Assembly: GCF_004353845.1 (NCBI RefSeq)
Contig: NZ_CP037864.1
Span: 620,001 to 684,000, forward strand
Direction of reading: 5' to 3'
Source of the DNA: Citrobacter arsenatis
Lineage (GTDB): Bacteria; Pseudomonadota; Gammaproteobacteria; Enterobacterales; Enterobacteriaceae
DNA length: 64,000 nucleotides
The position numbers and the translations under genes are program-made. Positions 8,472-16,617 of this stretch are shown piece after piece. The notes under the pieces are model-generated. The model saw only the letters and a program-made list of their open reading frames with translations, was not told where the DNA came from and did no database searches. How positions within the stretch are numbered: the first letter of the stretch is position 1; every line of letters begins with the position of its first letter.

Positions 8472-9521
8472 TTATTCCTTATTTGTTTCTGCAAAAACGA
8501 GCTGGACTTTCGCCGCCTGGGTTTTATCCCCGGCGAAGATCAGCGCTTGTTCAAGTTCGGTAAACGGATATTCGGCGCTGAGTAACGGCAGAGGGTCGAT
8601 AACGTTATTCGCCAGCCACGACACCGCGGTGTTGAACTCGGTGGTAAAGCGGAACGAGCCTTTGAGCGCGATCTCTTTGCCGATCAGCATCATCATCGGG
8701 AAGTCCGGCACCGCGCCGCCCATGCCGACCTGCACCATCACGCCTTTTGCGCGGGTCACTTCCAGACAGGTGGTAATTGAGGACGGATGGCCGGAGACTT
8801 CGAAGCTAACGTCGAAGTAGCCTTTCTCTTTTTTCCACTCGTCGAGCGAGTCTTGCTGAGGGTTAATCAGCGTGTCGGCACCCATCTGCTGGGCCAGCGA
8901 CAGCGAGCGCGGGCTGATATCAGCACAGACAATCTCTGCCGCGCCGAGCGTTTTCACCGCACTGACGATCAGACAGCCGATAGGACCGACGCCGGAGATA
9001 AATACGCGCTTGCCCTGCAGGTCGCCCGCTTCATGCGCGGCGTGGATCGCTACCGCCAGCGGTTCGGCAAAGGCCATGACTTTTTCATCAGCCTCTTGCG
9101 GGTAAGGGATGCACTGCGCGGTATCGACGCTTTTAAACCGGGTAAAACCACCGTCGACATGGGGAAAATACATGGCGCTGCCAAAAAAGCGCATTTCCGT
9201 GCACTGGTTTTCCTCGTGCTGCAAACAGTATTTACAGTGGCCGCAGGGCTTCGACGGATTAATCGCCACCGACTGACCTTCATGTAATTCTTTTGCGTCG
9301 CTGTGCACTACTTTACCAATAACTTCATGGCCTAAAATCATCGGCGCTTTAACGGTAAAATTACCGACTTTCCCTTCCTGATAATAATGTAAATCGGAAC
9401 CGCAAATTCCCCCGCGGGTAATTTGTACCAGTGTTCCTTTATTATTCCATTCAATATTTTGGTCGGTTATGGCAACAGTTTTCTTACCCGCGACAACGCA
9501 GGATTGGGTTTTGACTTGCAT
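8472..9521 (-). CDS. idnD: L-idonate 5-dehydrogenase IdnD
   Basis: The 349-residue zinc-dependent medium-chain dehydrogenase oxidises L-idonate to 5-ketogluconate. Catalytic-zinc ligands are visible in GGICGSDLHYY and GHEVIGKV, and the structural-zinc cysteines in CGHCKYCLQHEENQC. A nucleotide-binding motif (GVGPIGCL) lies near residue 175. It is the first gene of idnDOTR and is read from the regulatory gap shared with divergent idnK. The family member in E. coli is a few residues shorter at the C-terminus. Confidence 0.95.
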   Translation of the reverse strand: MQVKTQSCVVAGKKTVAITDQNIEWNNKGTLVQITRGGICGSDLHYYQEGKVGNFTVKAPMILGHEVIGKVVHSDAKELHEGQSVAINPSKPCGHCKYCLQHEENQCTEMRFFGSAMYFPHVDGGFTRFKSVDTAQCIPYPQEADEKVMAFAEPLAVAIHAAHEAGDLQGKRVFISGVGPIGCLIVSAVKTLGAAEIVCADISPRSLSLAQQMGADTLINPQQDSLDEWKKEKGYFDVSFEVSGHPSSITTCLEVTRAKGVMVQVGMGGAVPDFPMMMLIGKEIALKGSFRFTTEFNTAVSWLANNVIDPLPLLSAEYPFTELEQALIFAGDKTQAAKVQLVFAETNKE

Positions 9522-9583
9522 AAATGCCTCACTGGTCAGGTAGTAACCTCGGCAGCATTTAAACGGTTTTAATTGTTATTATT

Positions 9584-9599
9584 TGTGACGCAGGTCACG
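9584..9599. promoter_or_regulatory. CRP site in the idnD/idnK divergent region
   Basis: TGTGA-CGCAGG-TCACG at 9584-9599 differs from the CRP consensus TGTGA-N6-TCACA at one base. It lies 62 bases upstream of the idnD start and 139 bases upstream of idnK. That agrees with the known catabolite control of idn genes in E. coli. Confidence 0.75.
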
Positions 9600-9620
9600 C
9601 TGGAAAATTGTTACACTACA

Positions 9621-9636
9621 ATGTTACGCATAACGT
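9621..9636. promoter_or_regulatory. IdnR/GntR-type operator
   Basis: ATGTTACGCATAACGT at 9621-9636 is a near palindrome with TGTTA/TAAC half sites, resembling the GntR/IdnR operator core ATGTTA-N4-TAACAT. A weaker related half (ATTGTTACAC) begins at about 9608. The site is within the idnD-idnK gap, where IdnR is expected to act. Confidence 0.65.
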
Positions 9637-9738
9637 GATGCGCCTTGTAAATCTGTGCAGCCGCGGCGAAAAAAGGTGAATTCTACAATGTGGAAGGCGT
9701 AGTATCGCGCCATGGAATATGAATCTGGAGTTTTTTCG

Positions 9739-10260
9739 ATGGCCGGGGAAAGTTATATTTTGATGGGCGTTTCGGGTAGCGGTAAATCTTTAATTGGCAG
9801 CAAAGTTGCCGCGGTATTATCGGCTAAATTTATTGATGGCGACGATCTCCATCCGGCTAAAAATATTGATAAAATGTCTGAAGGTATTCCATTAACCGAT
9901 GAAGACAGGCTTCCCTGGTTAGCGCGATTAAATGACGCCTCATACAGTTTATATAAAAAGAATGAGACCGGGTTTATTGTTTGCTCGTCATTAAAAAAAC
10001 AGTATCGCGATATATTGCGCCAGGGCAGCCCGAATGTACATTTCCTGTGGCTGGACGGCGACTACGAGACTATTCTGGCGCGCATGCAGCGTCGGGCAGG
10101 GCATTTTATGCCGGTGGGATTACTCAAAAGCCAGTTCGATGCGCTGGAGTGCCCGCAGGAGGATGAACGCGATATTGCCCGCATCGACGTGAACCATGAC
10201 ATCGAGCATGTGACGGAACAGTGCCGCCAGGCGGTGCTCGCGTTTCGTAACGGGCAATAG
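9739..10260 (+). CDS. idnK: Thermosensitive gluconokinase IdnK (GntV)
   Basis: This 173-residue shikimate-kinase-fold enzyme phosphorylates D-gluconate to 6-phosphogluconate, feeding the Entner-Doudoroff and pentose phosphate pathways. The P-loop GVSGSGKS is near residues 10-17. The start at 9739 (MAGESYILMGVSGSGKS) follows GGAG at a good distance and matches E. coli; the in-frame ATG at 9712 has no such site. The product is shorter at the C-terminus than remembered E. coli IdnK (187). It is divergent from idnD and convergent with ahr. Confidence 0.94.
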   Translation: MAGESYILMGVSGSGKSLIGSKVAAVLSAKFIDGDDLHPAKNIDKMSEGIPLTDEDRLPWLARLNDASYSLYKKNETGFIVCSSLKKQYRDILRQGSPNVHFLWLDGDYETILARMQRRAGHFMPVGLLKSQFDALECPQEDERDIARIDVNHDIEHVTEQCRQAVLAFRNGQ

Positions 10261-10290
10261 GCCCAGCCCCTTGCGGGACTGAGCCCGGCA

Positions 10291-11310
10291 TCAGAAGTCG
10301 GCTTTCAGCACCACGCGGTAGCGGGCCTTGCCGTCACGCACGTGCTGGATAGCGTCGTTAATTTGCGACATCGGGTACAGCTCGGTGGTAGGCGACACCT
10401 TGCTGCGACCGGCAAACTTCATCAGCTTGCGCAGTTCGAATGGTGTACCGGTCGCCGAACCGGAGATGCTGCGATCGCCGGCGATTAAGGTAAACGCCGG
10501 CACCGGCAGCGGTTTCATCACCGCGCCGACGGTGTGGAAATTACCGCCGTAGGCCAGCGCTTCAAAATAGGGCTGCCAGTCGAGATCGACGTTAACCGTG
10601 TTAATAATGAGATCGAACTGGCCTGCCAGCGCTTTTAGCGCATCCGGATCGCGGCTGTTGACCACTTTATCCGCCCCCATCGCCAGCACTTCCTGCTCTT
10701 TCGCTGGATTGGAGCTGAACGCGGTGACTTCGCAACCCATCGCGTGTAACAGCTTAATGGCGATATGCCCCAGGCCGCCGATGCCGATCACCCCGACGCG
10801 GCTGGTGGCGGTAATATGGTGCATCAGCAGCGGTTTGAACACCGTGATGCCGCCGCACAGCAAGGGGCCAGCCGCCGCCAGGTCGATGCTCTCCGGCAGC
10901 GGGATCACCCACTGCCAGTCGGCCCGCAGCTTCTCGGCAAAGCCGCCGCGATTAAGAATGGTGGGCACGGACCCTTCCAGACAGTTGATCTGATTGCCGC
11001 TTATACAGGCGTCGCAGTGCCCGCAACTGCGCGCCGTCCAGCCGATGCCGACACGCTGACCAACCTTCAGACCCTTATCCTGCGCCGCGCTGCCGAGCGC
11101 CGCCACGCGACCAATCACCTCATGCCCGGCAACCAGTGGATACTGAGAGAATCCCCATTCGTTGTCGATCATCGACAAATCGGAATGGCAGATACCGCAG
11201 TAATCGACCTGGACTTCGACATCTTCCGGCTTAAGCTCGCCCGCATCATACTCATAGAGTTCGAGTTCGCTGCCCGCCGCTTTTGCAGCGTAGCTTTTTA
11301 TCATCGACAT
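10291..11310 (-). CDS. ahr: NADPH-dependent aldehyde reductase Ahr (YjgB)
   Basis: The 339-residue zinc-containing alcohol dehydrogenase of the cinnamyl-alcohol-dehydrogenase group reduces medium- and long-chain aldehydes. Zinc sites are visible in CGICHSDLSMI, GHEVIGRV and CGHCDACISGNQINC; the coenzyme-binding motif GIGGLGH lies near residue 178. The start at 11310 (MSMIKSYAAK) follows AGGGG and equals the E. coli length. The HNH/methyltransferase pair is read toward it from upstream with a 75-base gap. Confidence 0.94.
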   Translation of the reverse strand: MSMIKSYAAKAAGSELELYEYDAGELKPEDVEVQVDYCGICHSDLSMIDNEWGFSQYPLVAGHEVIGRVAALGSAAQDKGLKVGQRVGIGWTARSCGHCDACISGNQINCLEGSVPTILNRGGFAEKLRADWQWVIPLPESIDLAAAGPLLCGGITVFKPLLMHHITATSRVGVIGIGGLGHIAIKLLHAMGCEVTAFSSNPAKEQEVLAMGADKVVNSRDPDALKALAGQFDLIINTVNVDLDWQPYFEALAYGGNFHTVGAVMKPLPVPAFTLIAGDRSISGSATGTPFELRKLMKFAGRSKVSPTTELYPMSQINDAIQHVRDGKARYRVVLKADF

Positions 11311-11384
11311 CGTGTTCCCCTCAGTGTGGTGTTGAACTGGAAGTGTAGAGCATGGGGAAACGGGACGCTTCGCAGAAGGGGGGA

Positions 11385-11966
11385 TTAAGGCCTTTTCTGC
11401 AATAATGCGTTGAGCCACATTTCGTCACGCTCGGGACGCTTATCACGCGTCGTCCAGCTGCTGATTAGCGTGATATCGCTCAGCGGCGCGAGCAGCTTTT
11501 CCAGACCTTGTTCAGTGAGATCGGTAAAGTGGCGACCGTCTTTCACTCTTTCTGTTTCGCCGTATTTGAAAGATACATACCAGGTACCGCCCGTTTTAAG
11601 CGCGCGGGCGAGTTTGCTCATTACGCCGGGTAACGCTTCGGCACTTACATGCAGCAACGACGCGCAGCACCAGATACCATCATAGTGTTCAGTGTTGGCG
11701 ATATCGTTAAATGCCATCTGTCTGACGCACAGCCCGGCATGTTGGCTGGCAAGGTTAACCATTTCCGCAGAGGCATCGAACGCTTCGACTTGATAACCTT
11801 TTTCCAGGAAGGCTTTACTGTCACGACCGGAGCCGCAGCCTGCATCCAGAATACGTCCGCTCTGCGGGAGGTGTCGCAGGAAGGGGAGATAAAGCGATTC
11901 CATATCGACATTAACCGTCGAGCTAAAAAAATCCTGCGCGTGGCGCTGGTAATAATCGAGAGTCAT
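11385..11966 (-). CDS. Class I SAM-dependent methyltransferase (small-molecule type)
   Basis: The 193-residue Rossmann methyltransferase shows motif I as LDAGCGSGRDSKAF (residues 40-53) and the acidic motif II end in VEAFDAS. It resembles TehB/UbiE-like enzymes. It lacks the (D/N)PP(Y/F) or PCQ catalytic motifs of DNA methyltransferases, so it probably acts on a small molecule or another target; the substrate is not readable. The start at 11966 (MTLDYYQRHA) overlaps the upstream HNH gene by one base (TGATG), so the two form one operon. This gene and its partner are not present between ahr and leuX in E. coli K-12 as I remember it. Confidence 0.75.
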   Translation of the reverse strand: MTLDYYQRHAQDFFSSTVNVDMESLYLPFLRHLPQSGRILDAGCGSGRDSKAFLEKGYQVEAFDASAEMVNLASQHAGLCVRQMAFNDIANTEHYDGIWCCASLLHVSAEALPGVMSKLARALKTGGTWYVSFKYGETERVKDGRHFTDLTEQGLEKLLAPLSDITLISSWTTRDKRPERDEMWLNALLQKRP

Positions 11967-12979
11967 CAGAATGTATCCGTTCCTTGTGCAATGGGTTCCC
12001 ACTGGTGAAAGAGTATTTTAATAGCTTCGTTCCAGCTGTCGTTCAAAAATGTGTTTCTCAACGCCTGGGTTGTCCCCGTCTGGCGTATCAACGTTTCACG
12101 CAGCGGAAGATGGCTGTTAATAAAGTATTCATTTCGGTCCCGTAGCCGCTGGAGTAGCCTGGTCGAAGGAAGTTGGGCAAATTTACCTTTCCCACCACGG
12201 TTACACTCCTTGCAGGCGAGTACCAGATTCCAGACGCCATCGATATTCGCCACCTGTCCCCGCGCTTTCCACGGGATAAAATGATCAACATCAGCGAAGG
12301 TGTCGTCGCCAGCTTGCAGGCTGATGGGGGCAAAACAGTAGAAGCAGCGCCCCTTCTGATAGCCGTTCAGGCTGTCCCGACAGCTGGAGATTGCCACCCG
12401 TCGGTCACTGTTCCTGCTAAACAACATTTGGTCATCGTCGTCATATTCGACGTTAATCAGGTGGCTGGAGATATTCATTGCCCAGCCCTGCTCGACCAGG
12501 TTCCAGCGTGCATCCGTTTCAAAGCTGAAGTTTCGGTATTGCAGGCGTTCACCCAGATTGTAGAAGTTATCCGTCATCCGGATACCTTTATGCGTTTTAC
12601 GCTCATCGATAAAAAAGCGTTTCTCAATCTCACCCTGATTCACATTGTGAAAGGCATCAATCACGTTGTTAAACCCCTGGCGGACGGTGATGGCGGTGAG
12701 TTCATCCCGAGTGATCTCGCCGCTATTAAATTGCGTACAGGCGGTAATAAACTGGCTGCTGCGTGAGGTAATCTGCTTTGGTGCGTGTTTTAGATGACGG
12801 CACAAATGGGTGCTGAACGGTACGGCCAGCTCCTCAAGCGCGATCAGATCGCTGCCGTCAGGTTTGAGATCGTACAACGCGTGGGCGAGGGCAAACTTGT
12901 AGGAAGCCACATTTTTGCCGAAAAGGATAATCCCGCGCCAGTAGTTCTCCAGCGTGGGTTCAACCTGATAGAAACGCAT
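11966..12979 (-). CDS. HNH endonuclease-domain protein
   Basis: This 337-residue protein has an HNH-type beta-beta-alpha-metal nuclease domain. Zinc-binding CFYC is at residues 212-215, the DVDH core at about 230-233, an Asn in WNLVLACKECN at about 251, and the second Cys pair at 256 and 259. The N-terminal 200 residues are unrecognised. The start at 12979 (MRFYQVEPTLENYW) is preferred because AGGA lies 7 bases upstream; an in-frame ATG at 13033 would add 18 residues but has a poor site. It is coupled to the methyltransferase gene and lies just before leuX. A defence or DNA-processing role is inference. Confidence 0.72.
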   Translation of the reverse strand: MRFYQVEPTLENYWRGIILFGKNVASYKFALAHALYDLKPDGSDLIALEELAVPFSTHLCRHLKHAPKQITSRSSQFITACTQFNSGEITRDELTAITVRQGFNNVIDAFHNVNQGEIEKRFFIDERKTHKGIRMTDNFYNLGERLQYRNFSFETDARWNLVEQGWAMNISSHLINVEYDDDDQMLFSRNSDRRVAISSCRDSLNGYQKGRCFYCFAPISLQAGDDTFADVDHFIPWKARGQVANIDGVWNLVLACKECNRGGKGKFAQLPSTRLLQRLRDRNEYFINSHLPLRETLIRQTGTTQALRNTFLNDSWNEAIKILFHQWEPIAQGTDTF

Positions 12980-13213
12980 AATGGTGTCCTGAGCGTGGTG
13001 AGTAACCGCTATTACGGGATTCAGTAACGACATCTCATAGTAAACGGCAGCAAATGTAAACCGAGCGGGTCACGTTGCATTTTTTTGCGAAGCGGATTCC
13101 TAAAATAATCCGGTTCAGGGTGAGAAGCGCAGGGGCAAGCAGGGGAGTAGAGAGGCCGAACAGGAATGACGCTGTTTTTTTCGACACTTAGTGAGACTAT
13201 CGCATGCTGGTGC

Positions 13214-13241
13214 TTGCATGGTGGCGCATGACAGGTATAAT
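13214..13241 (+). promoter_or_regulatory. leuX promoter
   Basis: TTGCAT (13214-13219) and a perfect TATAAT (13236-13241) are separated by 16 bases. The tRNA begins 28 bases after the -10 box, which fits a stable-RNA promoter with a short leader. Confidence 0.75.
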
Positions 13242-13268
13242 TCACAACGTTTTCCGCATCCCTTCCGT

Positions 13269-13353
13269 GCCGGAGTGGCGAAATCGGTAGACGCAGTTGA
13301 TTCAAAATCAACCGTAGAAATACGTGCCGGTTCGAGTCCGGCCTTCGGCACCA
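13269..13353 (+). tRNA. leuX: tRNA-Leu (anticodon CAA), leuX
   Basis: This 85-base class II tRNA starts GCCGGAGTGGCGAAATCGG. The acceptor stem GCCGGAG pairs with CTTCGGC (one G-U pair), the CCA end is encoded, and a long variable arm is present. The anticodon CAA is at 13303-13305. It equals E. coli leuX apart from the acceptor position. The 3' end is a classic attachment site for P4-type integrases, and island material starts directly after it. Confidence 0.98.
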
Positions 13354-13407
13354 TTAGTACTTCCAAGACCATCCGAAAAAGCCCAATTATTTCTTAAAAA
13401 TCAATAT

Positions 13408-13548
13408 GTTGTGCGTTCCAGTGAGTTGCATTTCGCGCGTTGGGATGAGTTCGACTTCGATAAATCTCTCTGGCGAGTACCTGCAAAACGAGAAGAAATT
13501 AAAGGTGTGCGTTACTCGTACCGCGGCATGAAGATGAAAGAGGAGCAC
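13408..13548 (+). pseudogene. P4-family integrase fragment
   Basis: An open stretch reads RSSELHFARWDEFDFDKSLW and continues through a KREEIKGVRYSYRGMKMKEEH block. This is the start of the tyrosine-recombinase catalytic domain of P4-type integrases. Similarity stops after EEH, where the sequence changes to unrelated residues; the N-terminal domain and the catalytic His/Tyr region are absent. The remnant lies 55 bases after leuX, marking the integration point of the island and explaining why the island is no longer obviously mobile. Confidence 0.8.
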
Positions 13549-13913
13549 ACCCGCACAGTGCGTTGGGATATCTCTTTCCGAGAGAATACCCGCGGCAGCG
13601 GGCATCGTTAATTTAAGCTACAAAAGCTGTCCGGAGATGGCGGGTCAAGAGCAGTCGGAAGGAAGATCTCTAAAAGTGAATGGTTCGTTTTGAAGGGATG
13701 CTTAGATTGGCAAAAAAGTGGTGAAGCCATCAGATCGGAAGTGGATGGCGCAGTATGCAGTCTAACAATGAGGAATATTGTGATAATGAAAAGGGTACGT
13801 ATGTAGTGATGTGATTTACTGCCATAGCAAACGCAAACCGTGGCAGTATTACATTGGCTGCTTCAGTAAAGGAGGGGCATCACATCAAGACATTTTCTTC
13901 CACTGCAGGGTCA
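13549..13913. other. Non-coding left margin of the island
   Basis: About 365 bases contain no convincing gene. An inverted repeat ACTGCCA / TGGCAGT (about 13818-13847) sits 70 bases beyond the 3' end of the cytosine methyltransferase gene and could be its terminator stem, but it lacks a U-run. Nothing else is recognised. Confidence 0.4.
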
Positions 13914-15230
13914 TTAGCCTGTTGTTCGCTCCAGACTCTGGTTCTTACCAGCCAGTATTTCGGCTTTTTTCATAGTTTCGACCAACTGTTCCGAGACCGC
14001 ACGGATGACATTCATGCAGACAGAGTTGCCAAATTGCTTGTAGATCTGGCCCTGTGAAACAGCATCGACGATGTAGTCGTCAGGGAATCCCTGTAGACGT
14101 GCACATTCCCGCGGAGTTAGCTTGCGCGGGTTCCTACCCAAATGTGACTGGTCAATCAGGATTTCGGAGCCGTCCTTGTAATAACGGGCACTGATGGTAT
14201 TAGTGTATTCACTGTCCTTGTTGAAAAGAGAATAGCCGAAACCGTTTCCTTTCTTTTCGTGTTCCAGTTTTCGTTTCTGGTGACCCATCCACAGTCTATC
14301 CGAGATGGTATATCTGTCTTGTGACAGAGGCAGACGATCGAGGTCTTCCAGAATGTCACCAACACGGGTCGGAGTCATAGGAGGTACCGGCCATCTGAAT
14401 ACACTGTCAAAATCCACGCCCCTATAATAGTCACGGTCAAAACCAACGATGAAAATACGTTCACGGTTCTGAGGGGCACCGAAGTCACCTGCACGCAGTA
14501 CACGGTAATCGACCCAGTAATTGAGTTTTTCGGACAGAGCATTGCGGGCATCCTCACTAATCGGGATATCGTCCGGAACGGAATGGGGTCCGTTGCCCCG
14601 CAGGATATCGAGAATGGTCTTCAGGGTACGACCCTTATCATGTCCCTGCAGTTGCTTGACATTTTCCAACATGAATGCCTTTGGACGCTTGGCTGTCATG
14701 ATCCGCTGGATTTCGAAGAACATGGTTCCACGGGTATCGCTGAAACCTTTTTTCAAACCGGCCTGTGAAAAAGCCTGGCATGGAAATCCGCCAAGCAGTA
14801 CATCGTGATTAGGAATGTCGGATGCCGGAATTCTAGTGATATCACCTTGGGGCATTTCGCCGAAATTCGTTAGATAGGTCTTCTGGGAGAACTTGTCCCA
14901 TTCGGATGAGAATACACAGTGCCCTCCTTGCTGCTGATAAGGAAGACGAATACCGCCGATACCAGCAAACAGATCGATGAAGGTGAAATTGCATTCATTT
15001 GCAGGCTTCTGGCGGAAAGGTGCGTTTTCCAGATATTCAGTCATCTTCTTTTCCAAATCGAGAATGGCCTGCCATTTGACGGAAGACGGTTCATGTTCCT
15101 CTTCTTCCCATCCTCGGACCGTACGTTCTCCGGCTGCACCGAGTCCGAGAAGATTGGCAAATTCGGTGCGACCTATGCCTAATTTTTTTCTCATATTTTT
15201 GATATATTGGAATTTATTCTTACTGTCCAT
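13914..15230 (-). CDS. C5 cytosine DNA methyltransferase with N-terminal HTH
   Basis: The 438-residue Dcm-type enzyme shows all key motifs: I (FIDLFAGIGGIR, residues 84-95), IV with the catalytic cysteine in GGFPCQAFS (C151), VI (MLENV, 187-191), VIII (QNRERIFIVGF), IX (LTPRECARLQGFPDDY) and X (QFGNSV). Residues 1-66 resemble an XRE helix-turn-helix (IGRTEFANLLGL ... GWEEEEHEPSS), as in C5 methyltransferases that repress their own operon. It is the last gene of the six-gene operon, 112 bases after the endonuclease gene. It presumably protects the host sequence cut by the LlaJI-type pair; the recognition site cannot be read. Confidence 0.93.
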   Translation of the reverse strand: MDSKNKFQYIKNMRKKLGIGRTEFANLLGLGAAGERTVRGWEEEEHEPSSVKWQAILDLEKKMTEYLENAPFRQKPANECNFTFIDLFAGIGGIRLPYQQQGGHCVFSSEWDKFSQKTYLTNFGEMPQGDITRIPASDIPNHDVLLGGFPCQAFSQAGLKKGFSDTRGTMFFEIQRIMTAKRPKAFMLENVKQLQGHDKGRTLKTILDILRGNGPHSVPDDIPISEDARNALSEKLNYWVDYRVLRAGDFGAPQNRERIFIVGFDRDYYRGVDFDSVFRWPVPPMTPTRVGDILEDLDRLPLSQDRYTISDRLWMGHQKRKLEHEKKGNGFGYSLFNKDSEYTNTISARYYKDGSEILIDQSHLGRNPRKLTPRECARLQGFPDDYIVDAVSQGQIYKQFGNSVCMNVIRAVSEQLVETMKKAEILAGKNQSLERTTG

Positions 15231-15342
15231 CCCATGCTCACCTTATCCGGTTTTATTCCCGGCGATAGTATCACTGTACGGATGATCAATCAATGAGGGG
15301 GTCTCATGTCTATCGACATTTCTAGGCATAGTCCGAATCTTT

Positions 15343-16617
15343 TCAGACTGTAAAAATTTCGCGGGTCAGTTCTACCAGCTTTTCTCCAGTTGAATACAGC
15401 CGAAGTAGTTCTAGGGGATCCTGGTAATGGCAATGAATCGGCGGATATTCGGACAGACAGTCAGCTTCCGTAACCAGAACCTTTCCCCTTTCCGCAACAT
15501 GGACAGCCCTGAGTGGCTTTTCTGTTCCAGGAAAAATGAAATGGTTTGTGATGTGGGTACCGACCGGCACTAGGTAAGAAAGCGCCTTCTGGTAGAAAAA
15601 CTGTTTTACCAGATCCGGCCAACCAGGAGCACTATCCGGTGTCTTCGCATCATAGTATTTGGCATCAATGATCGCGACGTGCGTTTTTTCTTCATTGTGG
15701 AGAACCGTATCCGTTCTCTGGTTCTTGTTGGCAACGGGAACAAACTTGTCACTGCCGGCCAGATACACGGGTATAGGCAATTTATTATTAACTCGGTATT
15801 TACCCACCAAGCATTCATCCAGCATGGCTTCCCACAGACTGTGAAACTTCCTGACACCGATAAGAACCCCGCCATTCCCCGTTCCTCTCCCTGTTTCAAG
15901 ATACATGATCAGTCTGCGCAAAAGGAAAATATCCCTTTCGGAATAGCTGAACTGCAGTTCTCTTCTTAGGTGTACAACCCATGAGAAAACATTTCCCTCA
16001 GGACGCGGAACATTCTGCAGTTGTTCAGGAGTGCCCTGACTGCCTGTCCAGAGCATTCCGTATACCTGATAGAGCTCCCTCATTACAGAGGCATGAATCT
16101 TTGCTGTCTCGCTATCGGTGAGGTAGCGCGAACGTGTGGTTACAGTATCGATATATACAGGCCCAGATGGGCTAGGATAGGCAGTCCCTCGAGCAATAGT
16201 CTCCGGCCATACAACTTTTCCGGAGTTGGTTGTATCGACTCTAATCCGGCGGACATAGAGACCATTCGTCTGATAGTCGTCAATCAGTGCAGTTGCCAAC
16301 GACAGGGATTCACCACCGATAAGTCCGGTTCCTGCATCCCCATCAAAAACACCGGTGTCTCTATCTCGGTAAAATTTCAGGAGTGAGCGGAGCAGATAAT
16401 GTGCTGAAAGAGCCTGCGATTCACGAGAAGAACTGTTATTTCGTGGCAGAAATACAGCCAGACCTCCACTGAAAGATATGACTCCACAGAAATGGATTTT
16501 CTGCATGTCGGGGGCCAGCAGCCCCCTGTTTCTCAGCTCATCGAGCACGGTCACAGGAATACTGCGATCGGTGACAGGTGTCCTGTCTGAAAGATACAGA
16601 ATATCAACTGGCAACAT
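15343..16617 (-). CDS. LlaJI-family restriction endonuclease subunit (McrC/R2-like)
   Basis: The 424-residue protein resembles the nuclease subunit (R2) of LlaJI and, functionally, McrC. A PD-(D/E)xK site is visible: Glu in SLWEAML (about E263), IIDAKYY (D318 and K320) and a following Gln in VKQFFYQKAL (about 339). In LlaJI/McrBC systems this subunit is recruited by an AAA+ GTPase motor and cuts DNA. The start at 16617 (MLPVDILYL) overlaps the upstream McrB-like gene by 14 bases; an ATG at 16662 would give a 59-base overlap. The assignment to LlaJI R2 is by motif layout and partner genes. Confidence 0.8.
   Translation of the reverse strand: MLPVDILYLSDRTPVTDRSIPVTVLDELRNRGLLAPDMQKIHFCGVISFSGGLAVFLPRNNSSSRESQALSAHYLLRSLLKFYRDRDTGVFDGDAGTGLIGGESLSLATALIDDYQTNGLYVRRIRVDTTNSGKVVWPETIARGTAYPSPSGPVYIDTVTTRSRYLTDSETAKIHASVMRELYQVYGMLWTGSQGTPEQLQNVPRPEGNVFSWVVHLRRELQFSYSERDIFLLRRLIMYLETGRGTGNGGVLIGVRKFHSLWEAMLDECLVGKYRVNNKLPIPVYLAGSDKFVPVANKNQRTDTVLHNEEKTHVAIIDAKYYDAKTPDSAPGWPDLVKQFFYQKALSYLVPVGTHITNHFIFPGTEKPLRAVHVAERGKVLVTEADCLSEYPPIHCHYQDPLELLRLYSTGEKLVELTREIFTV

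Noticed and set aside
11385..11966. DNA methyltransferase of a restriction pair with the HNH protein
   Set aside because: No (D/N)PP(Y/F) or PCQ motif; only the general SAM-binding motif of small-molecule methyltransferases is visible.
13021..13397. Open frames running across leuX
   Set aside because: They pass through the tRNA gene and its promoter; this is a common annotation artefact.
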